Source of the DNA: Viola odorata
Lineage: Eukaryota > Streptophyta > Magnoliopsida > Malpighiales > Violaceae
NCBI GenBank assembly: GCA_963691705.1
Contig: OY829541.1
Location: forward strand, 34,236,719-34,300,718
Length of the DNA: 64,000 nt
Direction: 5' to 3'
Part shown: piece after piece, positions 42,304-53,400 of the stretch
Position numbering within the stretch: position 1 is the first letter of the stretch
How the letters are laid out: every line of letters starts with the position of its first letter
Notes under the pieces: generated by a model
The model's input: only the letters and a program-made list of their open reading frames with translations
Database searches by the model: none
Told to the model about the DNA's origin: nothing
Translations under genes and position numbers: made by a program

Positions 42304-43652
42304 TATATGTAAAGGTCTGAAGTTCACTTCATTATTGTGTAAATAACCAAAATGGTATTTAATTAGTATGTTAGGTGCGAAGCCGACAAATCATCCTATT
42401 GTGGAGTAACTTTGACATGTGAGGCGACTTTTGTTGTATATATACAAATGGTGAGTGAATAATACAAAGTGTAAACTACGTGGTAATATTGCGTGCTAGC
42501 TATTCGTATAAAATTCTGCTATGACCGTAAGTATTGTAATATGGTTGTGAATATGCATAGTAATAGTAATTAGTAATAAAAGATGGTATATTATATTGTT
42601 TATTACCCTAACTAATAGAGGTGGTGTTTAGTACATGTGCACATGGTCTATTAAGCCTTAGCTAGCCGGAGGTTATGACGATAGAACGAAGTAGTTTGCC
42701 CAGTACTTCAGTCTGTTGAGAATTTCATATATCCTAGCCTGCATGGACAATGGTGTTGGCACGTGATGCGATCACAGTCTGAGTTAATATCCTAGCCTGC
42801 GGGGGTTAAGGTGCTAGCACGTGAATTATCACGGTCTGAACTGGAGTTTACTTTTGAGGAGCTTTTATTTCTATACCCAATTAGCTTATTTCCACACCAA
42901 AGTAGTTAAAAAGAAATTATCAAATTCTTTTGATATGATAACTTCCGTATCTGTTACAATTTATTTTTGGGATCAACCACTTTTTTTTTTCCTTTTCCTT
43001 TTCTTTTTTATTAAGCTTCAAATTCACTTCTGACTCAGTTTCGAAGAGTTAATACACCCCACAGTCTTAAATGTTTGTCATTTTATTTTCATTAGTCCCA
43101 AACATTTTTTTTCTATTTTTATCGGTTCTTTAGTTCAATAACTATATAAAAAAACGTTAACAAAGACAAACGTTGTTAGTTGCCGTTTGGCATTCTAGTT
43201 TGGTGCCCAGAATGCCTTTTCCCAATCCAAATTTTGTTATTAGGTGTTTGGTAAACACCTTCCAACCCAGCTTTTCCAAAAGTTGGTTTGGTTTCCTTTG
43301 TATTTTTTACCTTTTTGAGCCTGAAGCAAATTGGTCCAGGGGCCAAAAGTTGGTTTTAGGAAGGACACGGGAAGGAGGCAACAAATTTATTTGGACAAAA
43401 ATATACACCCAATTTTTAAAGATTTACACTTAAACCTGGTATATAATTTGTTCTTCCACCCCAATCTCCATCGAAGAAAAACATTTGTTCTTCTGCCCCT
43501 CCAGACCAACGAAAACCCTAACCCTCGACATCTCTCTCTAGTTCTCCCCAATCTCCTACCCCAATCTCCATCGCATTTTCTTATGCCCCAAAAGAAATCC
43601 ACGCTCCCTACCAACAAAAACCCTAACCCTCACGCCGACGTCGGTGCTCTAG
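42304..43652. other. Intergenic DNA with a two-copy repeat and a leader-like end
   Basis: A 58-bp tandem dimer at 42730-42845 (TATCCTAGCCTGC ... GCACGTGA ... ATCAC.GTCTGA), each copy carrying a CACGTG G-box core. From 43440 to 43652 the DNA is C/T-rich with two AAACCCTAACCCTC telo-box-like motifs (about 43513-43526 and 43617-43631), typical of plant 5' UTRs. An LTR interrupts it at 43653. Confidence 0.4.
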
Positions 43653-44187
43653 TGTCACGTGCTTGCAGGGGATCAAGCAACGCAACACACAAAACTAGAG
43701 GAACAGAAGAAAAACCAGATCAGAGTAGCTGATCTGTTTGGACGGATGAAGTGGATTTCAGTAAGGTTGAAGGTTTATCAATGGAGTGTGAAGGCGCAGC
43801 GGAGAAGATGAAGTGAGATCAAAATAACTGCTTGTAACAAACTGGTGTAATGGAAATATAAACACAATCAGATTCATTGAATCTATGAAATGTATTGCTC
43901 TTCATTGAAGTTGCAAAATACAAATTGATTATGATTATAATATGACAAAACGTAATTGTTTCTTCTCTACATCCTTCCTTTTATACTACTTAGCTACTAA
44001 TTATTAAGTATGATAGCTAATCAATTAACTATAATGCAAGTTGCATACTAACTAACAACTATCTAACTTTCTCCAAGATGAGCTGTAACAACCAGCTATT
44101 TCCAGAACTGCTTCTTAACTGCTGACTTGCCAGCTAAGCAAGTTTGTTACTGTTGTTGACCGATAGCCTTTGGTTATGGCTGTGACA
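43653..44187 (-). repeat. LTR copy 1 of an unclassified retroelement
   Basis: TGTCACGTGCTTGCAGGG to GGCTGTGACA, repeated next door at 44192-44741 with about 95% identity by eye. On the minus strand it contains a TATA box (AGTATAAAAGGAAGG near 43986-43972). It lies in tandem with copy 2, separated by ATAT. Confidence 0.8.
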
Positions 44188-44191
44188 ATAT

Positions 44192-44741
44192 TGTCACGTG
44201 CTTGCAGGGGATCAAGCAACGCAACACAACACACGAAACTAGAGAAACAAAAGAAAAACCAGATCAGAGGAGCTGATCTGTTTGGACGAATGAAGTAGAT
44301 TTCAGTAAGGTTGAAGGTTTATCAATGGAGTGTGAAGGCGCAGCGGAGAAGATGAAGTGAGATCAAAATAACCGCTTGTAACAAACTGATGTAATGCAAA
44401 TATAAACACAATCTGATTCATTAAATCTATGAAATGTATTGCTCTTCATTGAAGTTGCAAAATACAAATTAATTATGATTATAATATGACAAAACGTAAT
44501 TGTTTCTTCTACATCCTTCCTTTTATACTACTTAGCTACTGATTATTAAGTATGACAGCTAATCAATTAACTATAATGCAAGTTGCATAGTAACTAACAA
44601 CTATCTAACTTTCTCCAAGATGAGCTGTAACAGCCAGCTATTTCCAGAACTGCTTCTTAACTGCTTTGCCACTTGACTTGCCAGCTAAGCAAGTTTGTTA
44701 CTGTTGTTGACCGATAGCCTTTGGTTATTATGGTTGTGACA
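44192..44741 (-). repeat. LTR copy 2, with a polypurine tract beside it
   Basis: Same LTR as 43653-44187. Right after it the plus strand reads ATACCCCTCTGTTG, which on the minus strand is CAACAGAGGGGTAT, a standard polypurine tract. This makes copy 2 the 3' LTR of a minus-strand element whose body continues at 44742-45682. Confidence 0.8.
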
Positions 44742-44807
44742 ATACCCCTCTGTTGAAAATTCCTTGACCACAAGGAATACGAGAGAGGATAGGTTGTCTG
44801 CAAACAA

Positions 44808-45626
44808 TCAGCCCACTCCTTTTTTGATGTTGTGAGTTACATACAGTGGAGTTGTAGGCTCATCCATTGTAATTACTTCCTCCTCTCCTTCCTTAATGCC
44901 TCCATATTTTGTTAGAATTTGTTCCTCATCCTTCGAAACCATCCGAGCGACTTGATTAAATTGGCACTTGTGGCCTCTAAGGAGATGTTGTCCACAGTAG
45001 ATACACGACTCAATTACCAAACTTGTTATCGAACCAATGAATACGCTTTTGCTGCCCAAGGATGAATGAGTTGTGGCATCAAAAGTAATAGTGGTTGTTG
45101 ATCCCGAGGTCTGAACCTTACTGGTACCCAATGCAGGTTGGTGACTTTCACCATTCGTCTCAGTTTTTGATGCTTGGCTTGGGCTGCAACCTTCCCCAAG
45201 GTTAATTCCCAAGAAAAACAAAAGCCTGCTTGTTTTACCCGTTGCCTGACTTGATACCTCAAGATTCCTTTGCTGAAGATCATTCCCAAGTATAATAGTG
45301 CTTGCATTGCTCTCATCAGCCTTGTCAACCATAGAACTTGAACTTCCATAAGATCCTTGGAAACTTAATGTTTCAATCCCCTCAATTTCAGACGAGACAT
45401 TCCCATAAGCTGCCACCACTGTTGGTTTCTTTTGTTTACTGGCCTCAACTCTCTGATATGTAACATCTGTAAGATTCTCCTCTTGTCGCATGTCATCAAT
45501 ATTCTGGATGCATTCTGTCACTTTTCCTAATATCTGTTCTATCAACTTCTGCCTAGGTTCATGAGGAGGCCTGTTACTTCTTTCTTCTGTCAATCCTCCA
45601 TGTGGATCCGTACTAATATTACCCAT
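44808..45626 (-). CDS. Gag-like ORF of the minus-strand retroelement (272 aa)
   Basis: Open from MGNISTDPHGGL at 45626 to the stop at 44808. Polar, Ser/Thr/Glu-rich, with a CIYCGQHLLRGHKC segment at about residue 216, loosely like the Cys/His region at the end of gypsy gag proteins but not a canonical CCHC knuckle. No protease or RT. It lies between the 3' LTR's polypurine tract and the insertion point of the next element at 45683, so upstream parts of this element should be beyond the right edge of the window. Confidence 0.5.
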   Translation of the reverse strand: MGNISTDPHGGLTEERSNRPPHEPRQKLIEQILGKVTECIQNIDDMRQEENLTDVTYQRVEASKQKKPTVVAAYGNVSSEIEGIETLSFQGSYGSSSSMVDKADESNASTIILGNDLQQRNLEVSSQATGKTSRLLFFLGINLGEGCSPSQASKTETNGESHQPALGTSKVQTSGSTTTITFDATTHSSLGSKSVFIGSITSLVIESCIYCGQHLLRGHKCQFNQVARMVSKDEEQILTKYGGIKEGEEEVITMDEPTTPLYVTHNIKKGVG

Positions 45627-45682
45627 GATTGGATGATGACTGCTTGGTGTGTTGAATCTTGCAGGTTGTCCAAGAAAGGTAC

Positions 45683-48227
45683 TGTCGCAACCCCTTTTTG
45701 GATTTTATCCTAATACGACGAGGGTTTGGGACAAGATGTGAGACGAAATTGGACTCATCTCACATAATGTATATGAAGTCGCCACCCTAATTTGTTTCTA
45801 GGTTTAGGGAACCTAAAGTCATGGTATAAAAATAAAAACTAAGGCAAAAAGGGTCTGAACCCGAGAACAGCGGTTCGGGGTTGTATTATGGACTCGGGAA
45901 GGTGTTAGACACCCGAGTCTCATCCTAAACAGGTTACCGGAGAAAGAGGTGCTTAATCATGTTTGTAAAATATATAAAAAGTCCTAATTTAATGATCATA
46001 CCCAATGGATTAAATTAAATTTTAATAATTTTAAATATCATGCATACGAATATATATGCGAAAAGCGTGAAATAAATAAAAGGGTAAGAAACGGTTACTT
46101 GTGAAGGGTAGGGGCGATTTACCCCTTTTTGATTGAGTTTATTGGCGTACTTGTGAAAGGCATTGATTGATTTGCTCTACAAACTCGAGATTATTAGTTT
46201 GGGGAAAATGATAATCGGAAAACAGATAAATATTTAATAACTTATTGTGAGTGAAATAATTAATTAAATGCGAGTGGAATAATTATTTAGGTATTTTTGG
46301 GCATGCAAAAATAATTAGTTAAATAGTACGAATATTCGAATAATCGGCATCAAAATTATTGTACGCACACAAGTGAAACAATTATTTTTGGCGATTATAC
46401 GCATACAGAATAATTAAACAATGCAAAAGCATACGAAACTAATAATTAAACACGCAAGCATGCGAAAATAAATAAACAGTACAAGTGCGAAAATAAAGTA
46501 AATAGGCAAGCATACAAAAATTAAATAAACAGTGTAAGCATACAAAAATAAATAAACCTGCAAGCATACGAGAATTAAATAAACATGCAAGCATACGAAA
46601 ATTAAATAAACATGCAAGCATACGAAAATAATAATTAAACATGCGAGCATACGGAAATAATAATTAGACATGCGAGCATACGGAAATTAAATAAGCTGCA
46701 CAAGCATACGCAAATAAATAAGCATGCAAATGTGCGAAAATAAATAACCAGTACAAGCACACGAAAATAAATAAATAGTACAGGCATACGAAAAACGCTA
46801 CGAAAAATAAATGCGATGGCCCAAAATAAATTGAACTAGGTCCACTGCCTAGAAATTGGACCCATTCTCCTGCTTGGGCCAAGGCCCATGATAGCCATCT
46901 TTCTTTCCATTTGGGCTTGGCATAGGCCAAGCCCATGATCAATTAAAATGAACGCACTGTTCATTATCTCCTTCCCTTCCCTTCGTCCGCTCCATTAACC
47001 AAAACAGCAAGCAACACAGTGGCACGACGGGAAACAGCGACGTGACAGGCAACGACGGCGTGACAGCTGTGGCGGCGCACGGCCGTGGAAGTGACGGCGC
47101 GGCAGTGGCAGAGTGGAAGAGCGCGGCGGGGTGAGCAACTCGGCAACGGAGCAGTCCGGCAGCGCAGCAGTGACTTCGGCGAGACAGCGGCGAGGTGAGT
47201 TACTCGGCAACGGAGTCGTACAGCCGTGGCAGCATCTCAGCTGCAGGGCAGCAGCTCAGCGGGGCCAAGGCAGCTGTCCAGCAGCGGCGAACGGTGGCGA
47301 CGTAGCAGCAGCTCCCTCTTCCTCTCCTCGACACCAAACAGCAGGCAAAAGCAAGGGAAAAAAACAGAACAAAAATCAGGGAGAGTAGAGCAAGCAAAGG
47401 TAATTAAATGAGAAGACTAATAGGGAAGACTTGCCTTGGTTTGTTGCTTCTGACGAGAGAGAGGAAGAGAGAGTGTGTTGTGTCAATTGTGTGTGTGTTG
47501 GCTGTGTTGGTTTGCCTGATATTTTAGAGGGTTAAGCAAAGTTACAGGGACGAAGGGAAAGAGAAAGAAGCAAAATGAAAATGGTGTGAGGTGGCATGTT
47601 GCATTTTGGTGTCAGAAAAATGAAAATGGATGTTGAGAATGGCTCATGCATGCATGCACCATGCTTAAATCCTTGGCCGTTGGATGAGGAGAAAAGAAAG
47701 GTCAATGCTTGATCAAGGGCCATGGCAATTTATGCATTAATGCATATTAATTGTGGCACGAACGGGATATTTCTTGAAACGAAAATAAACCAGAACTGAA
47801 AAGATTAAAAGGTGCAGAAAAATAAGTCAAAATAAATGGTAGACAATGAATACAGAAAAAGTTCGATTTAAGGTCCGAATTTATTCACTCGGAATCCTTA
47901 AAAGTTCAAACGAAAAATAAATATTATAGCGAAGCAAATTGAATAAAACAAAATGATATAGCGCGAACGAAAATAATAGTAGATAATTGTCAATTAAAGA
48001 AAGAATGCGTTCGATCCACGGTCTGACGAAATTTATTCGGGACTGATACAGGTTCGAACGGAAAAAGTGATAAAAATGCAAAAAAAGTACGAAATAAAAT
48101 TTAAATGACATAAGGCATGACAATAAACATCAGATTGACGAAAATAAATGGAAATACGATTTTCGGAAATTGATGACAAGAAATGTGAAAAATGAAAAAA
48201 TTTAAAATCCAAAATCGGGTAGCAACA
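45683..48227 (-). repeat. 3' LTR of the LARD-like element (2545 bp)
   Basis: TGTCGCAACCCC to GGGTAGCAACA on the plus strand. Alignable with 57900-59721 throughout the part present, with scattered substitutions and small indels. Contains an internal tandem array (46430-46790) and a GC-rich block (46970-47340). Confidence 0.9.
46430..46790. repeat. Degenerate 25-30 bp tandem array inside the LTR
   Basis: Units of the form GCAAGCATACGAAAATTAAATA repeat about 12 times with variable spacers. The matching array in the other LTR is at about 58650-58970 and has slightly different unit content. Confidence 0.8.
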
Positions 48228-48243
48228 GTTGCCCCCTCTTTAC
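48228..48243 (-). promoter_or_regulatory. Polypurine tract of the LARD-like element
   Basis: On the minus strand GTAAAGAGGGGGCAAC immediately precedes the LTR start TGTTGCTACCC. Confidence 0.85.
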
Positions 48244-48470
48244 TGTCTTATAAAAAATCCGATGTAATAGAGATTTTTGATGAGCAGTAAAGATGGTTGC
48301 TACCGAACCAGCAATGGTTTGCAAAATGTAAATGCGGACTCCCCTGATAATGGGATAAAAAGTAGATGCAGAAATGTAAATGATTTGTCCCTAACAATGG
48401 GATGAAAAGCAAATTGGCAGAAATGTAAATGATAACCTTCTCTGATAATGTAGATGATGAAATGTAAATT

Positions 48471-48902
48471 AGGTAGGGCGAGGGTAGCACTCGCAGTCCA
48501 TACCTCTATGCAGAAAAGTAAATCAGGTAGGGCGAGGGTAGCACTCGCAGTCCATACCTCTATGTGGAAAAGTGAATCAGGTAGGGCGAGGGTAGCACTC
48601 GCAGTCCATACCTCTATGCAGAAAAGTAAATCAGGTAGGGCGAGGGTAGCACTCGCAGTCCATACCCTTGTGCAGAAAAGTAAATCAGGTAGGGCGAGGG
48701 TAGCACTCGCAGTCCATACCTTTGTGCGGAAAAGTAAATCAGGTAGGGCGAGGGTAGCACTCGCAGTCCATACCCTTGTGCAGAAAAGTAAATCAGGTAG
48801 GGCGAGGGTAGCACTCGCAGTCCATACCTTTGTGCGGAAAAGTAAATCAGGTAGGGCGAGGGTAGCACTCGCAGTCCATACCTTTGATGCAGAAAGGTAA
48901 AG
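48471..48902. repeat. 54-bp tandem array, eight exact-period copies
   Basis: AGGTAGGGCGAGGGTAGCAC begins at 48471, 48525, 48579, 48633, 48687, 48741, 48795 and 48849, spacing 54 bp each time. Each unit holds an inverted repeat GCGAG-GGTAGCA-CTCGC. Units 4 to 7 alternate between two variants (CCTTGTGCAG and CTTTGTGCGG), giving a 108-bp higher-order repeat. Two diverged units follow (about 48903-48990) that keep the stem-loop with altered sequence. Because 54 is a multiple of three, several frames are open; I do not read this as protein. Confidence 0.95.
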
Positions 48903-48990
48903 GTATCCGGGCGAGGCTATCGCAGTCATGGATACTGATGCAGAAAAGTAAAGTTTAGCAGCGTCGAGGGTAGCACTCGTAGACCGTCGC

Positions 48991-49842
48991 TAATTGATGC
49001 TTGAGTGTTGTCTGAGGTTAACGTAACTCTGACTCAATTATGCAAATTTAAATGTTTCAAAAAAATGACATGCTGTGGGGATGTGACCTTCACAACGTTT
49101 AAAAAGACATGATGTGAGGGACGTGGCCTTTCACATCTTTTAAAAGACATGTTTGTTGGCAAGTGGGTGACCAAGTCACCGCACGATATGACTGAAAAGT
49201 GGACGACCAAGTCGTCACAGCATACGTGGGAAGTGAAGTAGTAACGTACCTTTGCGTGAATGTTGGGGAAATGCTAGTCTTTTCGGATAATGAAGAACTA
49301 ACCTTTTCTGATAATGAGGATGTGTGTGATCTTCTCGGATAATGAAAAAGATGGTCTTTTCTCGGATACTGAGGAAAATGTCACTCTGATAGTTGAGGAA
49401 GATAGTCACCTCTGGACAGTGAGGAAGATGGTCACCTCTGGACAGTGAGGAAGATAGTCACCTCTAGACATGTGAGGAAGATAGTCACCTTTGGACATGT
49501 GACTGGAGGATTTTGACCTGGGTAGATTGCAGAAATATGACTTGAGATCCGAGCGGGGACACCGCAATTGTCAGACCTCTATGCAAGAAATGAAACTTGA
49601 CATCCGAACGGAGACGCCACAATTCTCAGATGTCGATGCATAAAACATAATTTTGAGATCCGAATGGGGACACCGCAATTGTCAGACCTCTGTACAGGAA
49701 ATAAAATTGACATCTGAACGAGGACACCGCAATTCTCAGATGTCGATGCAGAAAATGTAAACTTCAGCTCCGTCGAGGGTCGTACTCGTAGGCCGTCGCT
49801 GATGATGTAGAAAATTAATGGTGATGTGAACTGCCACACAAA
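48991..49842. other. Internal region with short degenerate repeats
   Basis: Contains repeats of AGTCACCTCTGGACA..TGAGGAAGAT (49380-49500), of ATCCGAACGG.GACACCGCAATT.TCAGA (49530-49745), and of the stem-loop GTCGAGGGTCGTACTCGTAGGCC (49776-49798) related to the array before it. No gene. Confidence 0.6.
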
Positions 49843-50489
49843 ACTTGGAAGGTGGGGTTTTGAACCTCCACACGAAATTTTGAAATGTGGGGTTTTGAAC
49901 TGCCACACGAAATTTTGAAAGGTGGGATTTTGAACCGCCACACAAAACTCAGAAGGTGGGGTTTTTGAAAATTTAAATGGTGGGGTTTTGAACCGCCACA
50001 CGAAATTTTGAAAGGTGGGGTTTTGAACTGCCACACAAAACTCAGAAGGTGGGGTTTTGAATCGCCACACAGAATTTTTGAAAGGTGAGATTTTTGAACC
50101 GCCACACAGAATTTTGAAAGGTGGGGTTTTGAACCACCCCACAAAACTTTGAAAGGTGGGGTTTTGAACCGCTACATAGAATTTTGAAAGCACACAGTAT
50201 TTTGAAAGGTGGGGTTTTGAACCGCCACACAAAATTCAGAAGGTGGGGTTTTTGTACCGCCACACTAAATCTTTTGAAAGGTGGGGTTTTGAACCGCCCC
50301 ACAAAACTTTGAATGGTGGGGTTTTTGAACCGCCACACAGAATTTTGAAAGCACACAGTATTTTGAAAGGTGGGGTTTTGAACCGCCACTCAAAACTCAG
50401 AAGGTGGGGTTTTTGAACCGCCACATTAAATTTTTGAAAGGTGAGGTTGCACCACCATACAAAATTTTGAAAGGTGGGGTGGTAACGTA
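49843..50489. repeat. About 36-bp minisatellite, roughly 18 degenerate copies
   Basis: GAAAGGTGGGGTTTTGAACCG with CCACACAAAATTTT-type spacers, period 25-54 bp and mostly near 36. Copies vary by small indels. Minus-strand frames through it give repetitive peptides (FKTPPF, GGSKPHLSKF) that shift frame from copy to copy, so coding is unlikely. Confidence 0.9.
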
Positions 50490-53400
50490 TCTCTATTCAG
50501 ATGCTCGGATAGTGGGGGAACGTGATCCACCGCACGGAATTGATTGAGGAGTGGTAATGTGCTCCATTCGAATGCTCTGGATGGATCTGTTGGCGGGGAT
50601 TGATCACGGTGTGAAATGCCACTGTCGCGTATCTGTATCCTGCAAATAGGGAGGAAACACACACGAAGCAGCAATGGGTGGAAAAAGAGAAAGCAATTGA
50701 TAAATGGAAACCATGAAATCAAATCATGTATGTTGTATATGAAAGTATGCCCCCAACATTTGATAAAAACATCTTCCCTATCAAGAGAAGGTTCAACAAG
50801 TTTATGCATTTCTGGAGAACATGTCATCCAGTTTCTATCATATAAGCATACTTGATATAAGCCTAGAAAAGCATCTGCATCTTGCCCAGGAGATAACGAC
50901 CTCAAGGACAAGACTTTCCCACATCATGTAGACATAGGCAATCCTCACCGGATATTGGTGTTTGCGCTCATACTCAGAAACAAGGCTGCGTGTTTACACT
51001 CATATAAATGCAACAAACATAGCACAAAGTCAGATTTGCAATGTCAATCCGAGTGAATAAACTTCAGATGAAGATGCACATGCATGAGCCTTCATATAAT
51101 CAAGAGGATTTTGCAAGAGAAAGGAAATAAAGTGTGTAGACCGAAAGAAGAAGTCTATTTAGAAAGGAGAATGTTGTTTAGCAGAAGAAAATAGGGTTTT
51201 AATGAGTAGTGCTCAACTAAGGTTGCTGCGAAGGCAAAGCGCACATCTTCTTCGACCTTTGCTGGAGATGATCTCTTTTCCCTTTTGAGATAATTTTTAT
51301 TGTCGGCGGAGCGCATTCGTCCTTGAATTTTCATGGGGATGCTCCTTCTTGCTCGTCTTGGGGGTATTGTGCCACATTTTGCAATTTTCATTGAGGTTGA
51401 TCTCTTTTTCTTTTTGAGATCATTTTGAGGGCAAAGTGCCCAATTTTTTTTCTTCTCTTCTTTTTTCTTATCTTTGCTGGGGATGATCTCTTGATTGCTT
51501 TGAGACCATTTTGAGGGCAAAGTGCCCTTAGTTTTTTGAATCTTCGTGGGAGATGCTTCTTCTTGATTGCTTTGATGGCACTGTGGCCAAGTTCTTGGAT
51601 TTTCGCGGGGGCGATTTTTTTGTTGTAGTTTTTTAAGAGTTGACCTTGGGCCCCTTTTTGCACTTGCTGCTGCTTCTGTTTTGTTGTGTTCTTTGAACAC
51701 TTCTCTCTCTCTTCCTTTTTTTGTGTTTTTTCTTTTTTTTTCTTTTTGTTGTTCTTTCTTTTTTCTTTCTTTCTTTTTCTCTTTTTTTTTTTCTTTTTTT
51801 TTGCAAGCTAAGCAAGTAAAAATCTGTCTTATCCTTGGAAAGGCCTTCAAGTCTTAATTTATTCAATCCTCTTCTGACGTGGATCATCAACAATCTTCGG
51901 GGATTTTCCTTTCCCTTTTCCTTTGTATCCCCTCTACTACCGACCATGTTTGATGTGCACCTTACTTTCGGCTAACAACCTTAGTTGGGCACTGTTCATT
52001 ATTTAGGGAGTTCAGGTGGAAACAAGAGATTTTACAAGCGGCTTAGAAAAGAAATGAATTGAATAGAAAGCAAAGATCAGCGTTTGCAGACAAAAGAATG
52101 AGAAGACCAAAAAAAGGTGGAAACAAAGAGCAAAGTCCCCTGTCATCTTATAGCTATCCCATGTCTAAATGTGCATGTACCCTGGATATTATGCAAATCT
52201 AACTAGCACTTAGTCAGGCATTTGCACTCATGAAAGAAATATGGCGTGAAAGCCCAAAATGCTCACAGAGATGTATGTATGACTGCTTACGTCTAAGCAT
52301 GTTACAGATATAAGAGCTAGCAGGCGAGATCATGCATGTCATATAATTTCAACTGGATGTACAGGTTATCCATGATGCAATAACATGTTGAACATGCTCA
52401 ATCTATGGAAGGTTTGAAAAGTTCGAGGGTAGTGTGGATTTTGTTCAAAGAATTTTGTTTACAAAAAAATCTTAACAATTTTCATCAACAAAACGTGGGG
52501 GTATGACCACTCATGAAAATTTGTGAACAATTTAAAATGTTGCCCCCAATGTGGGAATGAATGCAGAATGATTGTACAAAAATTAACGAGGCAGAGAGAA
52601 AAATGGACTTCTCAGATATGTGCGGTAAAAGTGTTGAGGTCGGCGCAAGGCGCTGTTACGGAAGTACGAATGTAGACCTCATTCTGACGTTGATGCCTTA
52701 CTGCAATGTTCCTATAAATTGAGACCATGGCAGGGGCACCACAATGGATGAAAAATAGGGGGAATTGAGCTACTACAACGGATGAAAGTGGGGTGTTTCC
52801 AAAAGGTTGCCCCCGGTGTAAAATGCATAATGGACTTCCCTGATACACCCGGCAGGGCAGTGAAGGTACACAAGATGGTCATTCAAGAGTTGATAAGAGG
52901 AGGATTCCTCAGTCTCGCTGAGCATCATGCAAGTAACCATGGTATGATTGGAGTTCCTGCAAAAATAAAGGGAAACAATGGGTAGGACTGAAGGGCAATT
53001 CAGGAAAAGGAGCAACGTAATCAATAGGTTTTAGACTCTCCATTTTCTAGTGAGGCTTATTGGCAAGCACGTCATGATTCTGATCGGATGTCGAGACCCA
53101 TTCATGCTTTGCAGAATTATGTTTGGATGTTACCGACCATTGAAATTCTGATGGGGAACAAACATGAAAGTTCTATTTGGGCGTTGCTGCTCGCAGGAAG
53201 GTCGATGTGGAAGGAAAAATCCATTCGGGCACCGCTGCCTCTTGGGATAAAGAATCCACTCGGGCGCTGCTGCCCACGGGGATGTTGGTGCTGAATTTGG
53301 AATGAAGGATCCCCTCGAGCGCTGCTGCCCACTGGGATGTTGGTGCTGAACTTCATATCCAAACGAGAGTAGCACTTACGGTTCTGGATAAGACAAGCAG

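Noticed and set aside
46995..47411. GC-rich ORFs in the LARD LTR (also 59181-59596)
   Set aside because: Both strands are open, composition is biased, and the frames are not conserved between the two LTRs.
48471..48902. CRISPR-like array
   Set aside because: Contiguous tandem units without unique spacers, in plant retrotransposon DNA.
48300..48929. Long ORFs on both strands through the 54-bp array, as a repeat protein
   Set aside because: A 54-bp period is a multiple of three, so a stop-free unit stays open in several frames automatically. There is no start context, domain or neighbouring coding.
49579..50389. Minus-strand ORFs through the 36-bp array as repetitive proteins
   Set aside because: The peptide register changes between copies because of indels, and the same peptides appear in all three frames. 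It is a minisatellite by-product.
51155..51947. Lys/Glu-rich minus-strand ORFs
   Set aside because: They arise from T-rich low-complexity DNA (51700-51805) and adjacent repeats in a decayed element. No domain.
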